A stretch of 64,000 bases of DNA from Plasmodiophora brassicae (GCA_036867785.1 CP145413.1:372001-436000), one strand, 5' to 3'; positions 10,567 to 24,046 are shown, numbered from the stretch's first letter. A program made the numbers and translations. The notes: generated from the sequence alone by a model not told the origin.

Positions 10567-13296
10567 TCATTTGCGGTTCTTTGTGCGCATCCTAGGATGC
10601 TTATTTGCTGCCGACTTCTTGAGGTTCTTCACGAGGTAGTCGATACGAGCGTCACCGGGAACGGAAGCACCACTGTTGTCTTGCTGGACCGATGCATCTC
10701 CAGACAACGCTTGCCGCTTTCGTTCGCGAATTTCTTGCTCGCGCATCGCTGCCCGTTCTTTGCGTTTCTGCTGTCGTATCTGCTGCAACTTCGACATGCC
10801 GTCCGTGTTCTTGAACGCCGGATCAGTAGGATCAATGGCAAACTCTTCTCGTTCGAAAATGGCTTTGAATCGGTCGTCGTCGACAATGGTTTGGACATCG
10901 AACGCAGCACCTCCTTCACCGTCAATCTTGCGGCCATCGGCTTCCTCTTCAGCAAGCATCTTTTGTCGCTTGTTCTTTTTCTTCGATCTGCTTGACTTGT
11001 TCTCGTGGGCATCAACCAGTTGCTTCAAGTTGTAGCCCTTTGTTCGGTGAAGTGCTTCGCCGTCATCACCTACGAACGATATTAAGCCAATGTTTGTCTT
11101 CAGTTCGTGATAAGTCGGCGAACCCTCGTTCAAAAGGAGCAGTTCGAGTTCAGCACGCTTCTTGTCATCTTCGGGGTCCTTAGTCTCGTGACGCTTTCCT
11201 TTTGATTTCGATTTCGCCTCGTGGCCACGACTGGCCTGGTCAGGCTGCTCCTCAATATAATGATCATCCTTGAAAGCGTCGGCAAAGAACAGGTCGTTCT
11301 TTTCTTCCAGGGTCAGCGGATCGGTTAGCGATTCCTCCAAGGTGACACCGCCCGCACCGCGAACCCTATACCGCCAGTGTTAGAGGGCAATGGACGGGAC
11401 ATCCGCACAAACGGTTCACCGTTTCTTCTCTTTGCGCTTGCGCTGACGTGCTTCCCAGACAGTTTCATTGGCAAGCGCTTCCTTGCGCGTTTTCGCATCG
11501 AGCATCGCCTGGCCGATATTGCTCAAGCCTGGTGTGAACGAAACCGTAATATCACCGACGACGTCTTCTTCGTCTTCTTTTTCTTGGGCTTGCTTTATAT
11601 CTGCAAAGGTATCAGATGCGCAGAAACCCAGGTGAAGTATATGATACACCTTTCAAAAGACCAAGGTATCGGCTTCGGGCACGCCGTTTAAGAGCGACTT
11701 TTTCACCCTCGCCATCAGTTTCGCTTACAACGGCATCAGTGCCTTCAGCATCGCTATCGGCAGGGGCAAGATACACCTGAATACGTTCATCATTAGATGG
11801 AACGTTTTGCCATTCTAGCCAGAGTCCAACCGACCTCAATATCGCGGTTATCCAACTGCTCATGTGTCAGTTTTCGCCTGAAGAACTGTTGTCGGTTCGG
11901 GTCGTCTGCATCCCAACTGCACTTGACGCGACTGTGGTGCAGAGACGATGTGATGAAATCTGTCGGATTGTACCCTTCAGGAGCATCAACAGCCCGATCC
12001 CTATATCTGTTTAACAAACGATATGACGGTATTCGCAGCAACAGTATTTACCTGATGTGTTCATCTTGAAATACAACGTCGTCAGGAACAAAGCGCATAT
12101 CGAGTAAGTTCGACGTCTGTTCGAACTCGAGACCATCGCATTCGGCGTACAAACGAGAGGCGCATGCAACCGCGTCACATTCGACAACAGCGAAGTAGTA
12201 TCGAAGCTTCTGTCTTTCGTATTGTCTAAGGCGTTCCATATCGATACCTGACAAGCGAGAGAGTCATGACCAATGTATCGTGTCGGCCGCAACTAATTAC
12301 CATCTTCTCTGTCGTCGTCCTCATCATCCGACGAAAGACCCTGGTCAAAGCCATTCTTCGTCTCATCGTTTTCGACACCCGCCCATATGTTTTGAGGACC
12401 CTGTTAAACCATGGCCGATAAACAAACAGTTCGGGCCACAATACGGACAGGATGTGTACCCATTCCGACTCTTTACGAATCATTTCTCGCCCGTACTCAG
12501 AGGTGTAGACGGTTACGGACAGGATGTTCCCAGAGTCCCCAACAAACGATTGCAGCATTACGAGAAGATCAACAGCACGGACGCGATCCCATTCCAGGTT
12601 AACAATCGCAAGCCGACGGGATTCACCGCCTAGCGGGACATCTTCTTTCTCCTCCGTCTAAATCCGAACTGAATGAGCATGGACATTACAATGAAAGCAG
12701 TCAACGATCAGTCAGTACCTGGTCGCCGGCTTCTTCATCAACCTTGACACCATCATCGGAGCTTTCACTAGAGGCATCGTCATCGCTGGAGTCCGTTTCA
12801 AAGCCAACGCGGCTAATGTCCCTCGCGCCTTCGTCGGTTGGATCACCATCATCTTCACTACGCCAGCATGAGCTTCAAGGAGCACAGAAATACAAAATAC
12901 TAACCTCGAAGGAAGGACATCTGGTTCGTCAGAGCTTTTGTCCTGGTCATCTTCGAGCTCGTAATACCGGTGCAAATTGTCGCCATATGCATCCGTTTCC
13001 ACTTTTCTTCCGTATTCATCGATAACGTCTACATCCGGCTATTAGGTATGTCAATACGCCATACCAGTAGGTGCACACATACAGTTTGACTGGAATCGTG
13101 GATCGTCAAACATTCCCTTGAACCGTTCATCAATCTGAACTTTTCTCTTGCTTTTCGGCATAGTCTGAAACCGAGGATCCGAGTGCACTCGAGCAAACCG
13201 AGGATCGTCAATAACTTCATCGTCGTTCCTAGGCCTTGGTCTGCCGCCCTTTTTCGGTTTCGGTGCGCCCTTAGCCTTCTTCGTGTTAGCTCCCAT
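10567..13296 (-). CDS. ESF1: ESF1-like nucleolar pre-rRNA processing protein
   Basis: ESF1 is a nucleolar factor needed for early 18S rRNA processing in the small-subunit processome. The ATG at 13296 begins MGANTKKAKGAPKPKKGG, followed by repeated DPRF motifs (DDPRFARVHSDPRF, FKGMFDDPRF). The middle exons carry ERLRQYERQKLRYYFAVVEC, YAECDGLEFEQTSNLLDMRF and FVPDDVVFQDE, diagnostic of the family. Next come acidic stretches, a VKCSWDADDPNRQQFF segment and the C-terminal NUC153 motif (DDRFKAIFEREEFAIDPTDP). The tail is Lys/Arg-rich, as expected for a nucleolar protein, and ends with TGA at 10567-10569. Multiple short introns are present. An open frame continues upstream of 13296 but lacks an ATG. 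Gene identity is firm; individual splice sites were not all resolved. Confidence 0.92.
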
Positions 13297-15989
13297 GGCT
13301 GATAGCAGTGCACCTCTGATGGTCGCGGACTCCGTCACGGACTCCGTGACGATCACTGTGCGACAGCACAGAGTTCCGTTCTTCCTGTCGGTGCAAAAAG
13401 GAAAGGTATCGTCAGAATGCGATTTTGACCTATGTATATCATTCGAAAGCTCTCGAGATGGCGAAGCTGATGGTCTGATGGTCCCACTTATTTCATTACC
13501 TTGAACCTACATAGAACGTGCAATTCTTTCTCGGGAACCCTTGTCGGAGTCACTAAAAAAAGAGCCCGCGGAGTGTGTGATGAGACGTGCGTGCGGCGCT
13601 GCACCACTTGATGGCGCAAGCAGTTGACGCGCAGACGGAGCCCGCAGTGGCCGGGCTCCCGGCAACCATTGAATGCCTTTCCTTCTTGCACCGACAGGGT
13701 GCGTTACGTCCGAATTTATACGTAAATCGGCCTGGCACGGGATGGCGCGCGGGATATCTACGGGATACCTAGTAAATTCGGTTTATCCTGGCACTGGATG
13801 CTGTGACCAGCCCGTCGTTATGTGTAACAGCGCTCGCTGCCTGAGCGCAGCTGAATGGGCAGCGCGACCTTGTGGTTCCCAAATACGATTTTTCTGGGTG
13901 TTTGGATGGGCTCCATTGTAACGCGATGGGGGGCACTGCCACAGTGGCTGGGGCCATCGTCCAGACGGGGACCGGGCTGGGACAGGCTGGGGGGCTCACA
14001 ACAAAGCATTCGCAGGTGTATCAGACTAACGAGAGGGTGTTGTGCCCATCAGCAACGATGAATGGGATGCGTGCTGCCCCAGAACCATTGTCGATGATTT
14101 CATGGGCTGAGGACGGCAAGACGGTCCTGAATCCCAACGCGCCGTTGCCACCATCGCGGTCCAAACATCCCAAAGCGTTCAGGGCGGCGCGTAGCAAGTT
14201 CAACGATGTCCTAGAGGCCGAACGTCGCGAAGGTGTGTGCAACCTGCATGGTACTGTGGGCATTGGTCCTGACTTCGCGATGCAGGCAGGCCAGCACCGT
14301 TGAAGGACGTCCGCGCCGAGGCTGGCAGCGACCTCTTTGGGCGGTTTTTCGCATGGGTCCGGAAGACCGTCAAGTGCAAGAGTGACACAATCGAGCAGTA
14401 CGTCAGCCAGCTGCACGTCGACCTCGTATACAGGACGCGGCACGTATCGTCCTACTGTACGCGTTTGGGCAATACGTGCCGCGTCCTGTATACGAGGTCG
14501 ACGTGCAGCTGGCTGACATATTGATCAGGACCATCTTGCCGTCCTCAGCCCATGAAATCATCGGCAATGGTTCTGGGGCAGCGGGCTTTCCATTTGCTGG
14601 CTTGCGGGGCACGACACCACGTAGTCACTTCAGTGTAGATTATACCACAGTAGGTAGGGCCGTTGTCTGAACACTGGTCTGACCGCACTTCGAAAGAGCG
14701 ACAAGCTTGGTCGCCCAAGCGTAAACAAGCACGGGACCTATCTGGAAAAGCATAGCCATCGGGGGACGTCATTGCGGAAACGAGACAATACGAGTAGACT
14801 TGAGGTGGACCGCCCAGATGCAATCCAGTAGGTTAGACACGCCAGGACGACATCCAGCGCGCGAGACGGCGGCCCTGAGTATCCCAATCACAATGAAGAG
14901 GTTAAGCACTCAGATGAGTGCTCTACGTTCAGCCTTTTATCATCTCTTCCCCTTGTACAGCTACCGGCTAGACCATCTCAACCAGAGAATCTCCCGAGAG
15001 GCATAAATGGCTTGAAAACTATGGACACGACAGTGTTATTCGTCAGCAATGAGCACAGGGGCAGCTGCACGACGCAGATTGCCAACGGTGAGGATCGACT
15101 ACTGATAATGCTGAATAGTCCAGATTGAATCGGAAGTCTAGTCTGGCAGACGAGCTTTACCAGGGAGACGGACGATCGAAGGAGGTGACGTTAGCTGCGC
15201 GAGATTCGCAACCGCCACAACAGCACCCTTCTGCCCTGGAGGTTTAACAACACCGACCCGGCTGGGACAGGATGTCATCTACAGGAACAATGAGGACGCA
15301 AGCTGCGCCGGCGGTATTGTCCTGTTAGGTACGGAACTGGGTGGATGCAGCATCAATGCCTGGGGTCGTTTGGGCATGCGTTTGCGGCGAAATACACGTA
15401 GAATGCGCCCATGGTGTTGCCGCACCGGCAATGTCCGATACGACTACCTATGGCCGAGAACGCCGCACGGAACATGAACGTAGCCGCGCGGAATCATATC
15501 CCGTGCTAGCTGCTACCCACGCTTGCGAGCTACACGTCCACTGGTTCATTGCCGCTGCCCACTCCAGTACGCAGTGCTGCCTACCAAAGTAGGTCAAGGA
15601 ATGTTGGCGCAGTAGCAGACAACAAGTAGGCACCTACCTACGTAGACCCGACGTTAATACTCATCACATTTTGCGAGGTCCGTCGTGTTCTCATTTCTTT
15701 GTGACAGTCGTCAGAGGGTGGCGGCACGGGTCGCCCAATCAGTCAACGCCATCGGTCGTGTCAGTCGACCTGAACTCGATCCGCCACGGTGGCAGACGAC
15801 GTCCAGATACAGGTAGCCTTGAAGCTCCTGTGGTCGTTGACTGTTGTCAACACCAAGCTCGGTCCCGATCAGCATCAGACTCCACCTGCTGATCGGCTCA
15901 ATCGTGCTGCTGACGTATGCTTACGAACTTCCAGAACGATCGATACCAGACAGAATGTTAACACGCGCGCCTGTAGATCCTAACGAACT
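13297..15989. other. 2.7-kb gene-poor interval with palindrome and unassigned frames
   Basis: This is the longest stretch here without a recognisable gene, lying between the divergent ESF1 and SMG1 starts. Frames are short and interrupted. A forward frame at about 13872-14303 (containing PEPLSMISWAEDGKTVLN) shares its sequence, in inverted orientation, with a frame near 14545-14612 because both lie in the arms of the palindrome described separately. From 14600 to 15780 I see no recognisable domain, RNA gene or clear repeat. Possible upstream SMG1 exons may lie at 15789-15989. The interval could be a decayed insertion, but I cannot name an element family. Confidence 0.5.
14073..14582. repeat. 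Long imperfect palindrome (inverted duplication with internal deletion)
   Basis: The centre is a perfect 46-bp inverted repeat, 14402-14447 against 14472-14517, with a 24-nt loop. Outside it, 14073-14130 matches the reverse complement of 14525-14582 with two mismatches over 58 bp. The left side holds about 270 extra bases (14131-14401) that the right side lacks. This looks like one inverted duplication in which one arm later lost, or the other gained, about 270 bp. Transcription would give a strong hairpin. Confidence 0.9.
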
Positions 15990-18900
15990 ATGTTGGCATC
16001 GAAACTTTGCGGCACAACTATGCAGCTATTGTTTCGTGCCTGGAGAGAGGCGTCGAGCTTAGGTTCCCACCACTTGTATCTAGTTGCCTGGTTGATCTGA
16101 TATTTTCGTAGAGGGGACCCTCTCAGTTTGACAATGGCACGGCTCCTTGGCTCAACGTGCGCTCGCGTTGTCGGAGGAGATATCTCGCTTAGGACCAATG
16201 TGGAGATGCGTCTGCTGCGCTACCTCCAGACGAAACCTGTCGCGGCGCGCGATGGCAGTGACTCTGATCACAAACATCTGTTCGCATTGACTGCACTGCA
16301 CGAAATCGTTAATGGTGTAGCGCTGAACACAATCGATGGTCGTGATCAGCTTATCGTGGATGGCATTGTCAACTTCCTGTCTACTGCGAACAACGTCAAC
16401 GTTCGGGCTGTTTGCATATCTCTCATCACGGCTCTGTTCCGAATGCGGGCATGTCACGTCGAAGTACACTTCTCCTTGGTTGCAGAGCTCGTATTAAGCT
16501 GGTTCATTGAATGTGATGGTGTCGAAAGGATCTATGCTGCAGTTATGGGTCAGTCACGAGTTCGCTATTCATGCACCCACTTACAACTCGCGACAGAGTT
16601 CGTTAATAACACTCAACGTCAATGGGAACTGCACGCTGATGTGTCTTTGAAGTCGATTGCTTATGTTTTATCTCGTCTTACGCCTCAAGACTCGGGCATA
16701 ATCTCCAAGTAAGATGCCGTCGGACATAGCGACTTTGACTGATCACGTTTCAGGACGGCACTTATAATGCTTAATGCTGCCAGCGGTGTCAGTCTCTTCA
16801 GGAGCAACGATGCTGATTCTATGTGGAAGTCCATAACAATTGCAACTGATGTTGCAATCAAGTCACTGGAGATCCGAGGCTCAGTCCAGTCATCTCGTAC
16901 AACATCCCACCACAGGTCATGCCCATTTTCGTCCGATCTCATAATGTGTGTTTAGTGGCCGAATTTCTTCGACTGGTGATCCAAAAAGCTCCCGACGGTG
17001 ATCTGCCGAGGATGACTTCCCTGATCCTTCCGCGCTACGTAGAGTTGTTGAAGAATACTGTACCTATTAATTCGACAGCAAGTTCCAAAACTGTGTTCTC
17101 TGCTATCACGATGTGCAATCATATCATCTCGGTTGGGAACTGCTTCTATGTTTGTTACCAAGGCTTTACTGAGGATGGGCTCTTTAGCGGTGCCATGCCA
17201 GTCAATGTTTACGCGCCGAGTACGCACAGGAGCTGCTAGATGTCGACCTTGGACCTTTCACTCCGTCTGAGACAGGCAAGTGCTTCGATTTTTCGATAGT
17301 GTAAAAGTTAAAAGTTAACTTGTATTTGTACAGTCAATGCTTTTCTCCAACTTACCCAGCTGGCTATCAAATCTCTTCCAGCTGGTCTCGCAAGCGCTCT
17401 CATCCGGGGCCTTATTACTCGCATTGTCATGGACATCGATGATTTGGAACCTGACGTACGTCGAGATACGATTGTTTGCTTTTGTAGTCCCCAACATTGG
17501 TCGATTCAGGTTGCAATGAGGAGTGCACGCATTGTTTTCTTCTTACGGTTGCTGTCTATGTTTCCTGACGCGACTGTACTTCTGGCTGCGGAATGTCTGA
17601 AGCTTCGACGTATTCGCCTGCTGAATAGCTGCTATCCCGTCGTTCGTGCTCTATTGGTTTATTGTATTTGCCCGACATCGGATCGGATGGAGGCAGGATT
17701 ACCTGTTTCCACCCATCTCCGTCTTCTCTCCAATGTGCTTCGAAATTCGACTTTTGCAGCGCTTCTGTTTCCAGAGGTGATTTCCCGGTGGTTAATCGCC
17801 CTTGATAAGCTTGTTCTGGGTGATTGCTTCGATATATCAGATTGGCAGCTTGGAATCCAAATTTCTCGTCACATCTCTGGCCTTGCCGTGCACCGGTGCT
17901 CTGATATTCGTCTGACGATTGTAAACTGCCTTGTGAGGACCACGAGTAGGTTGTTTTCTTGGTTACGTCTCTCCACTCTGGTTCGGGGAGTGTCCGACGA
18001 TCATGAAACCGTTCGGGAAGCCAGTTTAAAGGTAGCAATGCGCGACGAATGTATTTCAGCAGCTAAGAACGCTCGCTGTAGGGTCTTCGTCAGGCAAACT
18101 TGTTCACAATGCTTTATGACCATAGTATCGACGCATTCTGGCCCTCCACTGCCTTATCACGCTCGTTACACTCTCTTTCAACATCGGTCTTCTCACGAGA
18201 ACAATACCTTTCCGAGTTGGAGCAGCTCGAAGATCCTGGCATTTCCGCGAATGCTCATGATGGTTCTTCAGCCGTGGCGATGGACCTTGTGGCGACACTC
18301 ATTCACGACAAACTGAAAACCAATGGTACGGCTCTCCATCTAGTGGGAATCGCAGATCATTGACATTTTGGAATAGGACCCGCGATGACTACTTTGGAGG
18401 AGATCTACATTCGCATGTCCCGATCGTCCCAGAACGCTGCCAAAGCTCAAGCGTATGCCACCCTTTTATTTTCAGCAGAGAGAATGTTCAAAATCATGGC
18501 TTCGTTATGCTTTTGCATCCCGCCGCCAATGCCGCAAAGCGCTCAGTCAGTCTTCTTGGTTGTTTAGCGTGAATGAAGACTAAGCTATTACAGGTTTTTT
18601 CAATCAAATCATCGAGTGTGTGATGAGTTCTTCAAGCGAATTCTCTCGCCAGTCGCCAAATCTGTGTTTCGGGTGCCCTGTGCTGCGCTTCGTTTCGAGT
18701 CGCTTATACCATTGTTCTCATCCGGCGGCGCCACTTTGCCCACCTTTGACGAGTGCATCGAAATGGCCGTCATAATGCAAGAATCGTATCATGCAAGAGA
18801 AGACGTCACTGGCCTTACAAATTGGTTAGCCGTGAGTTTGAATGGCTGGAACATTTCTGAATCTTTGGTCGCAGGATGATGAGCAAATATGGAGGTTCTT

Positions 18901-21900
18901 GCGGTGCCTTGCGAACTGTTCGTGCGATTCAGTCACAATGTGGAAACCGCTTGGAAGATGCAAGCCGACTATTCTTGGAGTCGTATGCCCTGAATGGCGC
19001 CAGCGAGTTTCAGCGTGAAATTTCTCTGAACGGGTTCGCCGACTGCTTCTCTTCCTTAGGTTCGTGGTCATGTCCCTTAATCGAAGACGACTGCAATACC
19101 CCGGTTTGTGGTTTCCCCTACTTTATGTTGTCATAACGATACTGAACCGGCAACAGCCTGCGATTTTACATCACACCTTTTTGAAAACTGTCCAACTCTT
19201 GCAAAGCAATGCCCGTCTGGAAGCACACAAGTTCCTGAGTGCTCGATGGCACTACATTCAGGTGCGTCCGCGTGGGTATCTGACTGCTTTAAATGAGACC
19301 TTGCGATTAGAATGCGGCACAGACGTTCAATTCGGTTCCTCGCTTTGTAAAGCGCATGTGCCAATTATGGGCTATCCGTGCCTCGCTTTCGGAGGGCCCG
19401 TTACTGCATGCTGTTCGAAATGAAGCGCGTTCGTTTCTCGATGAGTCGTCTGCTCTTCCAGCTCGGTGCTCATTGCCAGAGCAATCTGTCGATGTTTCGC
19501 TATACTGTAGGGCAATGCCCCCATGCTCGTATGCAAACATTCCGTTCCTTAACCGGGGTTTAGGTCAACTTGTTGAGCGGTATGTCTGTGGCGATGAGGA
19601 GTCAGCCCCCTGGGCAAACTCGATTGGTGACTTTAGCCATGCGCCAATGCCATGGCTCGTGACGTCACAAGTCCTTTCTAAATCTGAAACGACGACAAGT
19701 GCCCTTGCAGAAAGTCTTCTTCGAAATGGGCTGGGTTCGCTCGCTCGGCGCTTGTACGACAGTTCGTCCGTGGCATCAGCTCCGCCCCGGTTACGAACAT
19801 TGTTCTTTGCGGATTCATCGTTTCGCGATCCATACGAGTTTTCGTCATTTGAAGATTTATACGACATCGCCGAGAGTCACCCACATGACTTAGGCGCTAT
19901 GGATCTCCTGGTTTTTCTGAACCATGTCACTTCTTCGCAGCAATCGTCGTCGGCCAAATCCAACACGCCGTTATCAGAAGTGGTTGACCCTTTATTTGGC
20001 AAAATTACCGACGCCGGTGAGGGTGTATCTTCTGCAATTCTACTGCTTCGGTATAACATGCCCGGTAGGAAGTTTCACTAGCGGGTTGAGCCGCTACGCG
20101 CGCTGGTGCGCTGATGAAGGGACTCGTCTGCTGAGTGGTCGGCCGGGTGGATGGTATGCAGCCGGTGTTGACGATGCTGAAACGGCACGACATATCCTTT
20201 CAAGCGATTCATGCGTTTCTTCCGAGGTAATTCCGCTCAAGAAAGAGAGTATATTGCATGCTGAGCGAGCCCCAGCACTGGGAGGCACTTCGTGCAATCG
20301 TCTGTAGCACGCTCCGCAGCGTCCTTGGCGATAACCAAGGCTGTGACGCTGTCGATAAGGCCACTCAAATGGTATCGCAGCTGTGCGATCTGAATGGGTC
20401 ACCCGTTAACATCCCAGACGTAAGTGGCAATTGGCAAAGCCCAGCATCGGTGGACTTCATGTTACACGTTGTCAGATACAAAATGCATTGGCATCTGCGA
20501 TGCAACTGGATATCGATTGGTCATCCATTGATGTCGATGCTGTAAAGGGATTCCTCGACGCAAAACGGTTTCGCGGGTCTCAATTCCTTGATCATGCCGC
20601 TGAGGTCAACCCTGAAACGCCTAAATGTGTTATTGTCGTACTGAACCAATCTTGTAGTTGATCCAGCGAGCACTTTCTGGGCGCTCTTCAGAGTCTGACT
20701 CTATTCTCAGCGTGCACCTGATGAATACCGGCCACATATGCCCGCCAAAGTCATCGACGTTCTCTGGAACGTGGACGTTCGTCGTCCCCCAACTGTTTGC
20801 GCTTCTCTCCAGGCGCGATGTTGACACAGAACAAACTGAGGTTGCCATCTCGTGTCTGCGGTCTGTTTTCGCGTCATCGCCTGAAGCAGTATTCTTCCCT
20901 CTATCGTTTCTGCGTGGCCATCCAAATTTTACCACACTAGCCGCTGCTGCCGAGGTAAGTTGATGTCTTTGTCTTTTTAGTCAACCTAGTGGTTAAACTC
21001 TGTTGTCCTGGGCAGGCGGAACTGCCTGATCTTTCCAGACACGTTTATCAGTTCGTTGAGTGTATCCGCCTCACCGCCGAGCTTTGGGAAGATAAGTGGT
21101 TAGCCCAACTTCCTCTGTTATTGTCGGAGGTACCGACTCGCTGGAAATGGTGGATGGACGAAATCGAGGTCGTCAAGGATGTTCCTAGTTCATCAGTCTA
21201 CAGCAGAGTAATGAGTACAGTCTTCGACATGTTCAGTGTCAGCGCGCTGTGGTGGTTTGCAGTTGAACGGCGCTCTTACGTTGCTACAGGAACTTTTCTC
21301 GTTTGTCAACGTCGTTCCTGTTGGGAAATACCAGCGTAACTTTCAAGAACGCTATTGTACCCGTATCGCGACGATTTCGGCGATGATCAACTTCCCGTTG
21401 CACAACGATGTTGCTGGTTTTGGTTGGAATTTATGCGCTCTTCGTTATATATGTCATGGACCTAATACTCGAGACGCAACGTAGATCCGAAGACCCTTCT
21501 TTCTTCTATCATCCGGCAGCTGAAATCGCTGAGCTACGAGATGCAGAGTCTACATCATGGTCAGTCGCTTTCTGCGCAGTATTTCGTTCCTTCGCTGATT
21601 GTAGTTATTTAGTTCCCATCGACGATGTCAGCCCCCAACTTCACGCCTCGGCAAGTACTGGGTGCCGATTTCTACTCCCTGGAATGGGCGGGTTCCATCT
21701 CGCGGGTATTGCATGCCCTGACATGGATATTCTGCACACCAAGACGCGGCCTCGGCGAATCTCGTTGCTTGGCGAAGACGGGCAGATTTACCCGTACTTG
21801 ATCAAAAGTCGAGAGGACCTGCATCTAGATCAGCGGGTCTTGCAAGTCATGAACCACGTCAACTTGCGACTCGACCGGTCGAGAAGCTGTTTCCAGCCTG

Positions 21901-23924
21901 CCATTCCTACTTACGAAGTGACGCCGCTTTCTCGAGATGTGGGTCTCATCCGGATTGTGGACAACACCGTGTCGTTCTTTCGGATGTATCGGTTTCATTA
22001 CCGAGGGCAGCATTGCCGAGACGCCACCGATGACGAAGCTGAATCAACCAACCTGGATGACGCCGACGCTGCGACGCAGTCCACGTCGGCTGTGGCACGA
22101 TCTAGGCCGTCGTCCTCTCCTTCCAAAACCTTTATCGTTAAGCTTCACCACGCTCTGAAGTCACGTGGACTGTCCACAAAGTTGCCTAGGCGTCAATGGC
22201 CTCCTGCTGTTGTCGAAGCCGTGTTCAGTGAACTGGCTGATGAAACCAACCCGGCGTCGATATCGACAGAGTTGAACCTCACCTCGTCAACTCACTATGA
22301 AGCGTTCATGAAGCGTCGCAGGTTTATATCATCAGTGGCGTTGTCATCCACGCTTGGACACGTTCTTGGAATCGGAGGTATGTGCCTGGAGTCGTTCTTT
22401 GGTGAATGTGCACTCACTGGGTTTGAATGCAAAGATCGACATTTGGGCAATATTCTTTTGAACTCTGCTACCGGCGAAGTTGTTCATATCGACTACGCTG
22501 TTTGTTTTGACAAGGGCATGTCTCTTCAAGTCAAAGAAACGGTTCCGTTTCGCCTTACTGCCAATGTCCGGCACGCTCTCGGCCCGTTTGCCCTTCTTGG
22601 TGGATCTTTCGTGAAGACGATGTGCACCGCCATGGACCTGTTGCGTCAGCAACGGGCTCACGTCATGGAAATCTTGAATGCGCTTATCCATCAGCCCCTC
22701 TTGCAGTGGGATACGCATCAGAATGACCTTCAAAGCAAGGTATGTGCCCCAGTCTAGTGTTCACGCCGCAACCGCTGAGTTTGCTATCTACAGCAAAGAA
22801 ATCTCGACCGGGACCTCGTATTCTCGCTTGTTGTGGACAGGCTTCGACGCCAGCGTGGCGTACCGGAAACATTGCATGGTTGGATTGTACAAGGGAAGGG
22901 CTCGTCAGGTCCATCGTTCAACGACATTGTCGCTTCCCACAATGCCTTGGGATCTGCTCGCGCTGAGGTCATTAGGTTCGATGAGCGTCGTCGTGAGCTC
23001 TCTACCAGAGTTGCATCAGTGGAGCAACTCATTGTTCAGCTGCCCGAGATTCTCGAACGCGTCCAAGAGTAATCTGCAACACCGTGAGACTGCTTACTGT
23101 ACAACAATGCTAACCTTTTCGGGGTAGGACCGAAAGGCTGCTTGTTAGCAAAGGGAGCGACGAACAGCTTCGCAAAGCGCTAGTTGGTCTGCAAACACAA
23201 CAGGTACTCTTTATGCGCATTTCCAGTCTGCGTGTTTGACATTCATCACGGTACTCTTCTAGGCACACGCGCAGCGTGAAATTGCCCTCCTTTCTTCTGT
23301 TCAGGAAGAGCAGCGTAGGGTCGAGGAACGTGTTGCGCAACTGAGGGCTCGTGCGGAGAAGCATCGTGCGGATTTGCTGGTTAGGTCGTTGCCCACTTAC
23401 TGCGACCTGTGGGATGGATAACAGCGTCTGCTCAGTTGCCGTCGTCGACACAATCTGCTTGGCTGGATGCGTTCACCGAACTGTGGCGATCGATTCGGCC
23501 TCTTCTGCTGCGCCTGATGAGAGGAACCGACAAGTTTGCTCTTGCTGCAGTAACATTGAAAACGCACTGGGAATCCGTGCAAAGGGATTTTGAAATACTT
23601 CGGAACCCCGATTCTGAAAGGTTGGCTGACTGATCACTGAAGCTTCTTGCGACTAACGTCCTCGCTAGCATTGGGGGACTGGACCCTTCTCAACACGTGA
23701 AAGATCTCTTCGCAACCCTAAAGCATTTCCTTAAAGTGGACACCGCACCAGACGACCTGTCGACGCCGACGCAATCTGCTCCAGCGGCTGCCGCCCTTGA
23801 AACTGTTGTCAGGAAGCTTCAAGATCCGAGGCCGACGTCAGACATCGTGAACAGCTTGATAGAGCTCGCGCAAGATCCCAAGTTGCTGGCCCATATGTTT
23901 GAAGGTTGGGCTGCTTGGTTCTGA
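15990..23924 (+). CDS. SMG1: SMG1-like PI3K-related kinase (nonsense-mediated decay)
   Basis: SMG1 phosphorylates UPF1 during nonsense-mediated mRNA decay. The N-terminal two-thirds is helical-repeat-like with little motif content. The kinase domain (about 21.7-22.75 kb) includes LLGEDGQIYPYLIKSREDLH, LDQRVLQVMNHVN, GIG-DRHLGNILL (a short intron splits GIG and DRH), and VVHIDYAVCFDKG. The HIDY in place of the usual DFG-like motif, together with the SLQVKETVPFRLT block, is typical of SMG1. The C terminus ends with a FATC-like KLLAHMFEGWAAWF just before TGA 23922-23924. Spliced length should be near 2,400 residues, shorter than animal SMG1 (about 3,600). The start is uncertain. An ATG at 15990 joins the long exon in frame through a 36-nt intron (16076-16111); the first ATG of the long exon itself is at 16134, and further exons from 15789 are possible. 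Confidence 0.88.
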
Positions 23925-24046
23925 TACATTATTGCTGTTGCCATTTCTGTTTACAGCGAGGGATGCTCAAATAAGTATGTAGCGCTGTACACATAGAAAT
24001 TGGTTGCCTCGGATGGATAACAGGATGGTGTCGGTCGCGACCTGGA

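Noticed and set aside
14048-14460. Possible recombinase or mobile-element protein fragment (FFAWVRKTVKCKSDTIEQYVS)
   Set aside because: The resemblance to a recombinase core-binding segment is weak, no catalytic residues are seen and the frame is broken by stops, so no element family is named.
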